A stretch of DNA of 64,000 nt, taken from NCBI RefSeq assembly GCF_018784445.1, contig NZ_WQOH01000031.1, positions 39,639-103,638 on the forward strand. Reading direction: 5' to 3'. The translations under genes were made by a program, and so were the position numbers. The notes below the pieces were generated by a model. That model was not told the origin of the DNA. It worked only from the letters and a program-made list of their open reading frames with translations, and did no database searches. This document shows, in pieces, positions 15,860-23,617 of the stretch; the first letter of the stretch is position 1; each line of letters starts with the position of its first letter. The DNA comes from Gemmiger formicilis. GTDB taxonomy: Bacteria > Bacillota > Clostridia > Oscillospirales > Ruminococcaceae.

Positions 15860-16777
15860 ATGAGTAAAACCTATCTGGGCGTCGATATCGGCGGCACAGC
15901 GGTCAAGCTGGGCCTGGTCGATGACACCGGCCGCGTGCTGCGCCGCGCCGAGCGCAGCGTCAGCTTTGACGGCTACAAGACGCCGATCCTGGACACCGTG
16001 CAGACCGCCATCCGCGACTTTTTGGGCAGCCATGATGTGCCGAAGCTCGAGGGCATCGGCGTGTCCGCCACCGGGCAGATTGACAGCCGCCGCGGCGTGG
16101 TCGCGGGGACCTGCGGTAATTTCCCGGGTTGGATCGGCGTGGATATCAAAGGCACGCTGGAACGCGAGTTTGGCCTGCCGCTCACCGTCGCCAACGACGC
16201 CAACTGCATGGTGCTGGGCGAAGTCTGGGTCGGCGCGGCCAAGGGGTACACCGATGTGATCGGTGTCACCTTAGGCACCGGCGTGGGCGGCGGCATCATC
16301 ACCGGCGGCCGTTTGCTGGAGGGTGCGCGGGGCCTTGGCGGTGAGCTGGGACATTTCCGCCTGCACGCGCTGGACGGCGTGGCCTGCACCTGCGGTGCCA
16401 TCGGCTGCTATGAGCGGTACGCCGCCACGACGGCGCTGGTGCGCGGTGCCCAGAAGATGGGCCTGGACGCCCCCGACGGTCGCGCGATCTTTGAGGCAGC
16501 CGCCGCAGGTAACGCCCGCACGCTGGCTGTGCTGAACGACTGGATCAGCGAGATTGCGCAGGGCCTGGCCGGGCTGGTACACATCTTCAACCCGCAGCTG
16601 ATTTTGATTGGCGGCGGTGTCAGCGCCCAGCAGGAGCTTTTGATCGATCCGCTGGCCGCGCAGGTGTGCAAGTCGGTCATGCCCGCTTTCGCGGAGGGGC
16701 TGGAAATCAAAGCCGCCGCCCTCCAAAACGACGCCGGTCTGGTCGGTGCCGTGTATTATTTCCGGGAAAATCAATAA
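15860..16777 (+). CDS. nanK: ROK-family N-acetylmannosamine kinase
   Basis: Phosphorylates ManNAc to ManNAc-6-P, the step between the lyase and NanE. N-terminal ATP motif GVDIGGTAVKLG (about 7-18), the ROK zinc motif CTCGAIGCYE (about 176-185) and LGTGVGGGIITGG are present; no N-terminal HTH, so it is a kinase and not a ROK repressor. It starts 11 bp after nanE with AGGTG before the ATG. Glucokinase or other sugar kinase activity is possible from sequence alone; context supports NanK. Confidence 0.9.
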   Translation: MSKTYLGVDIGGTAVKLGLVDDTGRVLRRAERSVSFDGYKTPILDTVQTAIRDFLGSHDVPKLEGIGVSATGQIDSRRGVVAGTCGNFPGWIGVDIKGTLEREFGLPLTVANDANCMVLGEVWVGAAKGYTDVIGVTLGTGVGGGIITGGRLLEGARGLGGELGHFRLHALDGVACTCGAIGCYERYAATTALVRGAQKMGLDAPDGRAIFEAAAAGNARTLAVLNDWISEIAQGLAGLVHIFNPQLILIGGGVSAQQELLIDPLAAQVCKSVMPAFAEGLEIKAAALQNDAGLVGAVYYFRENQ

Positions 16778-16860
16778 CCACAACATCACCCCGGGCACAT
16801 TGCCGAATCTGGCGTGTGTTCCCGAGGTGTTTTTCGTCATTTTGACAGCTATGCACTTTT

Positions 16861-16930
16861 AGTCTTTTTAGCATTTAAATCGCCTATGCAAAAACGCAAA
16901 TTCGCGTATTTAGTCCCTTTTAGCATCTAA
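16861..16930. promoter_or_regulatory. Direct repeats upstream of the AraC gene
   Basis: AGTCTTTTTAGCATTTAA (16861-16878) and AGTCCCTTTTAGCATCTAA (16912-16930), 51 bp apart start to start, just upstream of the -35. Likely operator sites for a regulator, possibly the AraC protein itself. Confidence 0.5.
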
Positions 16931-16945
16931 TTTCTTTGAAACCTC

Positions 16946-16974
16946 TTGCCGCACACATCATCTTGTGCTATAAT
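16946..16974 (+). promoter_or_regulatory. Promoter of the AraC-family gene
   Basis: TTGCCG (16946-16951), 17-bp spacer, TATAAT (16969-16974). The first in-frame ATG is at 16981, only seven bases after the -10, so transcript and reading frame may start together. Confidence 0.8.
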
Positions 16975-16980
16975 ACTGCC

Positions 16981-17859
16981 ATGATAAACACAACATTACC
17001 ACAATCGAATACCGCCCCCGCCTGCACAGCGCTGGGATCCGGGGTGTGGCTGGCGTTCCGTCATATCGCGGGCACATCGGCCCCCGCCGTGCCGCCGCCC
17101 GCCGCCGGGGCACACCTGCTCTCGGTGGAGTTCTGCCGCCGGGGCCGCCATGCGCTGCCTGCCGGGGACTACTGCACCATCGCCGCCGACGGCCACGCCG
17201 CTGTGAGCATGACCGCCGCCGGGGCCGACGACTACTACCCCGGGGCCGTTTATGAGGGGCTGCAATTCTGGATCGACCCGGACGCCCAGACCGGCAGCGG
17301 CTTTCTGGCCCTGATGGGCCTGGACGTCCACGGCATCATCAACTATTTCTGCGCCGGCGGCCCCTATTACTGCCCCATGGGTGACGAACTTGCCGCGCTG
17401 GTGGACGAGCTTTGGCGCGAATTCGACGTCTCGGGCTATGCCAGCCCGGGCGAGCTTCGCTATGCCGTGGTGCGGCTGCTCTATATGCTGCTGCAGCTGC
17501 CTTACGCGGACCAGATGGCCTGGTATCCCCGGGCGCAGGTGGATTTGGTGCGCGATGCCGAGACCCTGATGCTGGCAGATTTGTCGGTGCGCCACACCGC
17601 CAGGGAGCTGGCCGTGCAGTTCGGCGTCAGCGAGAGCAGCTTCAAAGCCTACTGCCGCGACGTGCTGGGCGACGGCTACCTGCCCTACTTCCGCCGCAAG
17701 CGGCTGGAAAAGGCTGCAGACCTGCTGGCCCACACGGACTTAAAGGTACAGGACATCGCCGTACAGGTCGGCTACGAGAGCCAGAGCAAATTTGCCAAAG
17801 CCTTTGCCGACCAATTCCGCCTGACCCCACTGGAATACCGGCGGCTGGCGGAGAAATAA
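16981..17859 (+). CDS. AraC-family transcriptional regulator
   Basis: 292-residue regulator: an N-terminal sensing region (about 1-180, with many Gly/Tyr/Cys and no clear cupin histidine set) and a C-terminal AraC double HTH (about 190-290: TARELAVQFGVSESSFKAYC and VQDIAVQVGYESQSKFAKAF). It follows nanK on the same strand but has its own promoter and operator-like repeats. It probably controls the nan genes or the esterase side. The start is uncertain: ATG 16981 would be leaderless; GTG at 17044 is the next candidate, after GGGATCC. Confidence 0.85.
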   Translation: MINTTLPQSNTAPACTALGSGVWLAFRHIAGTSAPAVPPPAAGAHLLSVEFCRRGRHALPAGDYCTIAADGHAAVSMTAAGADDYYPGAVYEGLQFWIDPDAQTGSGFLALMGLDVHGIINYFCAGGPYYCPMGDELAALVDELWREFDVSGYASPGELRYAVVRLLYMLLQLPYADQMAWYPRAQVDLVRDAETLMLADLSVRHTARELAVQFGVSESSFKAYCRDVLGDGYLPYFRRKRLEKAADLLAHTDLKVQDIAVQVGYESQSKFAKAFADQFRLTPLEYRRLAEK

Positions 17860-17868
17860 AAAAGCTTT

Positions 17869-17908
17869 CCCCGTGGGCACAGTGTAAAAACTGTGCCCAC
17901 GGGGCTTT
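17869..17908. terminator. Bidirectional terminator between AraC and DUF5662 genes
   Basis: 15-bp perfect stem (17869-17883 with 17890-17904), loop GTAAAA, followed by CTTTT on plus and by AAAGCTTTTTT on minus. It serves two convergent genes. Confidence 0.93.
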
Positions 17909-17930
17909 TGTCGTTTATAGACCGCATTGC

Positions 17931-18470
17931 TTACTTTTTCTTTCCCAGCAGTTCCTTACGGATATGCGCAAAGCACGCGTCCTCGCCCTTGTCGCGTAAA
18001 ATCAGCAGGCAGGTTTCCAGCTGTTTGCGGGTCTCGGGGTGCAGGATGTAGTGATCCCTGCTGCGGTCGTAGTACTCCCACGCAGCGGCGTCGGTGTACC
18101 GGCTGCCCTTGTAGTTTTTGCTGGCGGCAATACGGTCGCAGACCATCTCGGCCACGTATTTTTCGGGCATCCGCATCCCGGCCATGGCATGGTCGCCGTC
18201 TGGGGCGTAGTCGATCCAATATTCCAGGTGGTGCTTGTTCCGGCCCTTGTGATGCAGCCAGGCCGCGCTGTATCCTTCGGTCTGGCGCTGGGCGTTGTTG
18301 GGGCTGCAAGTGCCCTGCCAGTACTTGGCACCGGCCCAGAACTCCACCGGCGCGAGCTTGCTCAAATCATGGGTCAGCCCCTGCCAGTACAGCCCGCAGC
18401 GGAAGCAGTGCTTCATCACCAGCATTTTATGATGATGGATCGTTTTATAATGCTTGATCGGATGCCACAA
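17931..18470 (-). CDS. DUF5662 family protein
   Basis: A 179-residue cytoplasmic protein of unknown function with many histidines (HPIKHYKTIHHHK, GLTHDLSKLAPVEFW, HHKGRNKHHLEYW), which suggest a metal-binding, HD-like helical fold. Family members start at about this point (x-x-HIKHFKTI...), which supports a TTG start at 18470; AAAGGAG lies eight bases upstream of that TTG and there is no suitable ATG. Function is not known; a phosphohydrolase-like role is only a guess from HD spacing. Confidence 0.85.
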   Translation of the reverse strand: MWHPIKHYKTIHHHKMLVMKHCFRCGLYWQGLTHDLSKLAPVEFWAGAKYWQGTCSPNNAQRQTEGYSAAWLHHKGRNKHHLEYWIDYAPDGDHAMAGMRMPEKYVAEMVCDRIAASKNYKGSRYTDAAAWEYYDRSRDHYILHPETRKQLETCLLILRDKGEDACFAHIRKELLGKKK

Positions 18471-18488
18471 AGTAAATACTCCTTTAGT

Positions 18489-18593
18489 AGATAATAGATA
18501 ATAAAAAATGTGGTATTTTCGCCCCAAGGGCGAAAACGAAATTTTGAGCGCCGCGCAAGCGGTGCGATCCGCCAATTTTCTTATCTATTATCT
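18489..18593. mobile_element. MITE-like inverted-repeat element, family D copy 1
   Basis: Perfect 13-bp ends AGATAATAGATAA (18489-18501) and TTATCTATTATCT (18581-18593), with an inner TTTTCGCCCCAAGGGCGAAAA hairpin core. It sits four bases from the stop codon of the MBL-fold gene. A second copy lies at 45329-45434. Confidence 0.8.
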
Positions 18594-18596
18594 TTT

Positions 18597-20219
18597 TTAT
18601 CTGTCCCATTTGTCGCACAGCGCGGCGATCTGGCTGGCGAATTTGGCAAGGTCCTTGTTGGCGCCGCCCTGGTTGTGGCGGATGACCGCCATCAGGCGCT
18701 TGCCCATGTTGACGAGCCGGTCGTAGGCAGCGCTGGTGCGCACCATCTCGGCGCTCTTGGTGCGGATGATCTTCTGCGTGTTGCCCGTCTCGGCGCAGGC
18801 AACGCGCCCTTCGGCCGCGATCCAGACCGAGCCGTTGTACGGCGCGTCGGCCTCGTAGCCTTCGGTGCGCAGTTTCTCGGCCCAGTGCTCGGCCACAGCG
18901 TCCTCGCCATGGTTGACAAAAACGAACTTCGGTTTCTCGTCAAAGGCGTGGAGCCAGGCGGCCAAACCGTCACAGTCCGCATGGCCCGAAAGCCCGCCCA
19001 GCTGCGCAATGCGGGCCTTGACCTGCACCGGCTCGCCGAAGAGCTTGACCTCCTGTGCGCCGTTGACCAGCGCATTGCCCAGGGTGCCCGGGCTTTGGTA
19101 GCCGACGAACAGCACCGTGCACTCCGGCCGCCAGAGGTTGTATTTCAGGTGGTGGCGGATGCGGCCCGCATCGCACATACCGGCGGCGGAGATAATGACT
19201 TTCGGCGTCGGGTCGCCGTTGATGGCCATGGATTCCTCTTTCGTCTCGCTGATGTGCAGCCCCGGGAACTGCAGCGGGTTCTGGCCGCTCTGCACCAGGG
19301 CAAGGGCCTCGTCGTCGTAACACTCGGCGAAGTTTTCCCTGAAAATCGTGGTGGACTTACTGGCCAGCGGGCTGTCCACGAACACCGGGAAATTGTCGTG
19401 GCCCTTGACGCGCTTTTCGGCCTTGATCTGGCGGAAGAAATAGAGCAATTCCTGCGTGCGGCCCACGGCAAAGCTGGGGATGACCACGTTGCCGCCCTTG
19501 TCAAAGGTCGATTGCAGCACGGCGGTCAGCTCGCCCAGGTAGTCGGGCTTGGGGCCGTGGCTGCGGTCGCCGTAGGTGGACTCCATGACGAGGTAATCGG
19601 CATGGCCGGGGTTGGCCGGATCCTTGATGAGCGGCTGGTGCTGGTTGCCGATATCGCCGGAAAACACGATGATTTCCGGCGCACGGCCCGGCTCCGCAAT
19701 GCGCAGCGAGATGGACGCGCTGCCCAGCAGGTGGCCCACGTCGGTAAAGCGCACCTCGATACGCCCCTGGGGGCCGTCGAACAGGGTCTGCCATGCCTCA
19801 TAGGGGCAGGGCACGAACTGCTTCATGACGTTTTGGGCGTCCTCGACCGTGTAGTCCGGCTCGATCATTTCTGCGCCGCTGCGCATGGCCTTACGGTTTT
19901 TCCACTCGGCCTCCTGCTCCTGGATGTGGGCGGAGTCCTCGAGCATGATGCCGCAGAGGTCGCGGGTGGCCTCGGTGGTATAGACCGGGCCGCGGTAGCC
20001 ATTTTTGTACAGGTACGGGATGCGCCCCGAGTGGTCGATATGGGCATGGGTCAGCAGCAGGGCCTCATAGGTGCCGGGGGCATAGGGCAGGTCGGCGTTT
20101 TCGTAGACGTCGCGCCCCTGCTCCATGCCGCAGTCCACCAAAAAGCGGTGCCCTGCGGCTTCGACCTGTGTGCAGCTGCCGGTGACTTCCCGGTCAGCGC
20201 CGAGGAATGTGAGTTTCAT
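18597..20219 (-). CDS. MBL-fold / beta-CASP RNA-processing-type hydrolase
   Basis: 540-residue zinc-dependent nuclease-like protein of the CPSF/YsfA type: metallo-beta-lactamase motif HAHIDHSG (about 57-64), DVGHLLGS, SGDIGN, a beta-CASP insert and the RMMBL-type C-terminal motifs SAAGMCDAGRIRHHL and LSGHADCDGL. All metal ligands appear present. A C-terminal extension of about 70 residues (after NGSVWIAAEG) is helical. The ATG at 20219 follows AAGGGGG. Likely a cytoplasmic RNase; its own target is unknown. Confidence 0.9.
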   Translation of the reverse strand: MKLTFLGADREVTGSCTQVEAAGHRFLVDCGMEQGRDVYENADLPYAPGTYEALLLTHAHIDHSGRIPYLYKNGYRGPVYTTEATRDLCGIMLEDSAHIQEQEAEWKNRKAMRSGAEMIEPDYTVEDAQNVMKQFVPCPYEAWQTLFDGPQGRIEVRFTDVGHLLGSASISLRIAEPGRAPEIIVFSGDIGNQHQPLIKDPANPGHADYLVMESTYGDRSHGPKPDYLGELTAVLQSTFDKGGNVVIPSFAVGRTQELLYFFRQIKAEKRVKGHDNFPVFVDSPLASKSTTIFRENFAECYDDEALALVQSGQNPLQFPGLHISETKEESMAINGDPTPKVIISAAGMCDAGRIRHHLKYNLWRPECTVLFVGYQSPGTLGNALVNGAQEVKLFGEPVQVKARIAQLGGLSGHADCDGLAAWLHAFDEKPKFVFVNHGEDAVAEHWAEKLRTEGYEADAPYNGSVWIAAEGRVACAETGNTQKIIRTKSAEMVRTSAAYDRLVNMGKRLMAVIRHNQGGANKDLAKFASQIAALCDKWDR

Positions 20220-20554
20220 GTGGGTGCCCCCTTTGGTCAAATAATCCATATGTTTGGTGAGCGGCGGGTGGGGTATGGGGATATTGGGCAAGGTGCGATG
20301 CGGGGCGTCGAGGACGCCGCCCCCTACAACTAAAGGATAAAGGAGTTCTAAAGGCACAGTGCGGCGGCCTGAGGACAGGCCGCCCTACGGAGCAGCAGAG
20401 GAAAAGCGAGAGGGGTAAGGGAGGGCGGAAGCCTTCCCCTGACGGCGCGGGCGGAGCAGAGCCCCGCACCACGTCGCAACAGCGGCAGTTTTCTTTGCGA
20501 GCTTTCTTTTGCTGCCAAAAGAAAGCGACCTCCCGGGAGGATGCCGTTCATCCT
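20220..20554. repeat. Intergenic region made of repeat modules
   Basis: No gene. It holds a family B half (GCGGGGCGTCGAGGACGCCG to CCCCCTAC, about 20299-20328), a second palindrome GGCGGCCTGAGGACAGGCCG (20363-20382) ending CCCTAC, and the inverted pair CTTTCTTTTG / CAAAAGAAAG (20503-20526) near the stop of the GH25 gene, which may act in termination. Confidence 0.65.
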
Positions 20555-23323
20555 TTAGCCGCGCCGCCCGACGCCGTACTGTGGGGCCTCGGGCAGGACA
20601 AAGTCATCATTGAAATTATTCGTCAGATCGTTAATGTTCATGCGCACAGCCCAGAATACGTCGCCGTAGTCGCGCAGGACGGTGTAGTCAACATTCAGGG
20701 CCGCCAGCGTGGCCGTGTCGGTGACGATGTAGGCGGTGTCGCCCTCGGGCGCGTACTCGGTCAGGCTGTTCTGGTAAACGCGGCTCACCGTGCCGCCGTC
20801 GGCCAGGGCCTTGGCCGCGTCAGCGGGCAGGCTGACCAGCTGGATGCGCGCCGTGGCAGGCAGGGCGTTCAGCAGATCGCCGCGGGTGATATCGCCGTAT
20901 TCCAGCTCGGTCACGCCGCCAGCAAAGGCTTCGGCGGATGTGCCCTCGGGCAGGCCGCCGGCGTTATCGTTTGCCACAATTTCAGCGTAGAGCGCCGCCA
21001 GATAGTTGCCGAAGCTGATGGTCTTGCTGGTGTCGGGGTTTTCGGCGTAGGTGAACAGCGGCGTGTAGTAGATGCTCTGGTCATCGGCGTCCAGCCCGGC
21101 CAGCTTGGCGGCGGCGTAAGTGTAGGCGTCCGCACCCGCCTGCTGCGCTTCGTCAACGCTCTCGGTCGGGGCGGCGGTGTCCTTGCCACCTGCGGCCTCG
21201 GTGTCCTTGTCGGGGTCGGCAGCATCACTTGCCGTGGTCTGGTCGTCGGCGGCAGCACTGGCGGCCAGGGTTTCCCAGTCGGTGCGTTTTGCCTGCAAGG
21301 TGTCCGCCGTCACGGCGCTCTGCACCTCGGCGCGGCAGCCGCCGCCCTGGGTGAACACCAGATTCAGCTGCGCCACGCCGTCCAGGCCCAGGCCCGCGCC
21401 CAGCACGTTCGGGCTGCTCTCGGCGGTCGTGCCGTCGATGATGGCGGTCACGCCGCTGTTCAGCAGCGCCTTCTGCCAATCACCCTCCGGCGCGGTGGAC
21501 GCCACGGCGATGATGGCATCGCACCCGGCGTTCTGCAACGCCGTGATCTGCTCATTCGCGGTGTCGGTCCAGTCGCGGGCCGTGATGAACTCGCCGTTGG
21601 AGGCGGAAATTTTCGCCGCCTGGGCCGTATCGTTCAGCGCAAAGAAGCCGATTTTGTACCCCGCGCGCTCGACAATCGTGTACATACCGTTGGTGACGCG
21701 GTTGCGGTTCCAGCTGGTCGAGCGGTAGAACACGGCGGTGGCGTCGGTGTTGATGAGGTTCGACGCCAGCGACGGGCCGCTGCCCATGTTGGCGTCGCTG
21801 ACCAGGCGGGACGTTCCGTAGGCGAAGTCGTCCAGCGCCATGGCCTGCAGGTCGTACCCGGCCGCCGAGAAGCCGGACAGCATATCCATACCGCCGGTCA
21901 GGCTGGCGCTCTGGGTACCGTGCAGCGCCCCGCCCGCATCCAGCAAAATCGAATCCGGGGTCGAGGCCTTCAGCGCGGCGGCGTCCGCCAGCGTCGTTCG
22001 GTCGCCGTGCAGCCCTGCTGTGGCAAAGACCGGGACCGTAATGTCCCCGATGCGCACCAGGCAGGAAATGCTCTCAGTACCGTCGGCCAGCGTGGCCGTG
22101 ATGGTACATTCGCCGCTGTCGGTGCGGGCGCGGACCGTGCCGTTTTTGTCCACGGTGGCAATGTTTTTGTCACTTGTCGTCCAGTAGACCCTGCGGCCGC
22201 CTTCGTCCTCGCCCGGCTCGTTCGTCGCCAGCGTGGCGTAGGCGTCCTTGCCATCCATGTGCAGCTCATCGGTGCGGGTGTCGTTCAGCAGCACCGGCGC
22301 TGCCGCCTTGCCGTTGCAGGCCGACACGCCTGTAAATGTAAACGGCCGCATGACGAAATCCAGGTCCACCGTCTCACTCTGCACACCGTAGTCCGCGCCG
22401 GGGGCGCTGTACGTCGACTGCCACATATCGTAGGTGCCGTTGTAGCCCAGCTCGTCGGCAAAGCGGGCGATCCAGAGATTGTCGCGCCATTGGTCGAAGC
22501 CGGGATCTGAAAAGCGGCCCCGCACCCAGTTCAGCGATGCATAAAGCCCCTGCTTGCCGGTGTAGCCGTGCTCTTCCAGCCGGGAGAAGAATGCCTCGGT
22601 CAGCTCGGCCATCTCGGCGGGGAAAACGCCGCTGATGTACTTATCTTCCAGGTCGTAGTAGACCGGGTAGGTCAGCTGGTAGGGCGCGGCGGTGTAGTCG
22701 TCCAGACCTTCCTGCGGCGGGGCGATCAGGCCCAGCAGCCGGGCAACGTGGTCGGCCTCACTGCGGGCCTCCTCCACCGTCGTCGCGTAGGAGTAGAGAT
22801 AGGTGCCGAAGGGGATGCCCAGCCGGGTACACTCGTCAGCGTTGCGCCGCCAGTAGGTGTCGTCCTGGGCCCAGTTTTCCTCCTGGCCGTCCCACTCGCC
22901 GCCGTAACCGCAGCGGATGATGGCAAAGTCGATGCCGGCGGCCTTGGCCTTTTCCCAGTCCACCTCGCCCTGGAACTTGGAGACGTCCATGCCCTTGAGC
23001 ACAGCTGCGGGCATGGCCTGGCCGCTGGTGTTGAAGTAGTAGCCCAGCTCGTTTTTCTGCCAGGCGTCGGCGGGCGTGCCAAAGTCCGGCGCGGCGGGGC
23101 CTTCCGGCTCGGCCGTGCAGCGCACCAGCACCACAGACACCGCCAGCACCACAACCAGGCAGAGCAAACACAGCCCCAGTACCAGCATACTGCGGCGGCG
23201 TTTGGCACTGCGGCGCTTTGGCTTTTTGGGCGGCTGCGGCGGGCGCGGGGCCGCCGTTTGGGCCGGTCTGGCCTTGGCGGCAGCGCGGGCGGGGCTGCGG
23301 TAGACTTTGCGTTCTTCTGGCAC
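20555..23323 (-). CDS. Membrane-anchored GH25 lysozyme fused to a degenerate 5'-nucleotidase
   Basis: A 922-residue cell-surface protein. A basic, Pro/Ala-rich cytoplasmic tail (1-45) is followed by one membrane helix (46-67) and an extracellular GH25 muramidase domain (about 105-330) with catalytic DVSKFQG (Asp113) and YYDLED (Asp224/Glu226). A BIG2-like Ig domain follows (about 345-425). Residues about 428-900 follow the layout of UshA-type 5'-nucleotidases, but the metal sites are gone: ATAGLHGD for HTNDxHG (434-441), DAGG for DAGD (462-465), ALDDFAYG for GNHEFDYG (496-503), GTTAES where GHTH is expected. A low-complexity insert (about 690-740) splits it from the C-terminal nucleotidase subdomain (GDLLNALPATARIQLV). 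Start is GTG 23323 after GAGAGAGG. It probably cuts or remodels peptidoglycan with a non-catalytic binding module. Confidence 0.85.
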   Translation of the reverse strand: MPEERKVYRSPARAAAKARPAQTAAPRPPQPPKKPKRRSAKRRRSMLVLGLCLLCLVVVLAVSVVLVRCTAEPEGPAAPDFGTPADAWQKNELGYYFNTSGQAMPAAVLKGMDVSKFQGEVDWEKAKAAGIDFAIIRCGYGGEWDGQEENWAQDDTYWRRNADECTRLGIPFGTYLYSYATTVEEARSEADHVARLLGLIAPPQEGLDDYTAAPYQLTYPVYYDLEDKYISGVFPAEMAELTEAFFSRLEEHGYTGKQGLYASLNWVRGRFSDPGFDQWRDNLWIARFADELGYNGTYDMWQSTYSAPGADYGVQSETVDLDFVMRPFTFTGVSACNGKAAAPVLLNDTRTDELHMDGKDAYATLATNEPGEDEGGRRVYWTTSDKNIATVDKNGTVRARTDSGECTITATLADGTESISCLVRIGDITVPVFATAGLHGDRTTLADAAALKASTPDSILLDAGGALHGTQSASLTGGMDMLSGFSAAGYDLQAMALDDFAYGTSRLVSDANMGSGPSLASNLINTDATAVFYRSTSWNRNRVTNGMYTIVERAGYKIGFFALNDTAQAAKISASNGEFITARDWTDTANEQITALQNAGCDAIIAVASTAPEGDWQKALLNSGVTAIIDGTTAESSPNVLGAGLGLDGVAQLNLVFTQGGGCRAEVQSAVTADTLQAKRTDWETLAASAAADDQTTASDAADPDKDTEAAGGKDTAAPTESVDEAQQAGADAYTYAAAKLAGLDADDQSIYYTPLFTYAENPDTSKTISFGNYLAALYAEIVANDNAGGLPEGTSAEAFAGGVTELEYGDITRGDLLNALPATARIQLVSLPADAAKALADGGTVSRVYQNSLTEYAPEGDTAYIVTDTATLAALNVDYTVLRDYGDVFWAVRMNINDLTNNFNDDFVLPEAPQYGVGRRG

Positions 23324-23372
23324 GGCGGTTTACCTCTCTCCGGGTAGATTTTATGCAGGGATAGCTATTATT

Positions 23373-23401
23373 AGTGTAGCATTTTGTCGAAGAAATTACA
23401 A
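23373..23401 (-). promoter_or_regulatory. Promoter of the GH25 fusion gene
   Basis: Minus strand TTGTAA (23401-23396), 17-bp spacer, TACACT (23378-23373). Confidence 0.7.
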
Positions 23402-23434
23402 TCAGCCGCAGCAGATATTGGGGAAATTTTACAC

Positions 23435-23464
23435 AAAAAACCCCGTCGTGGATACGGCGGGGTC
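23435..23464 (-). terminator. Terminator of the GtrB-GtrV-MATE operon
   Basis: Minus-strand hairpin ACCCCGCCGTATCCACGACG to GGGGT with one mismatch, then TTTTTTGTGT. It lies past a repeat that follows the MATE stop. Confidence 0.8.
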
Positions 23465-23466
23465 GT

Positions 23467-23600
23467 AGGGGGGCGGCGTCCTCGACGCCCCGCAAATCAG
23501 TAGATGTTACACGGGGTCAAACGCTGTTCGTCCGCGCCGCAAAAGGCAAACGGCCGCCCGCCTTTCACGCGCGGGCCGGGCATGCCCGGCCCCTACAGGA
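23467..23600. repeat. Paired palindromic repeat, family B variant
   Basis: Left head GTAGGGGGGCGGCGTCCTCG to ACGCCCC, right end GGGCCGGGCATGCCCGGCCC then CTAC. The two ends are different palindromes but keep the outer GTAGGGG / CCCCTAC pairing. Confidence 0.75.
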
Positions 23601-23617
23601 GCTGCACTGCCGAGACT

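Noticed and set aside
18510..20333. 607-codon plus-strand ORF opposite the MBL-fold gene, and similar long frames opposite leuS (27595-30105), smc (36305-38389) and topA (42810-45293)
   Set aside because: All mirror well-identified genes, show low-quality His/Gln/Val/Gly-rich translations and lack ribosome sites.
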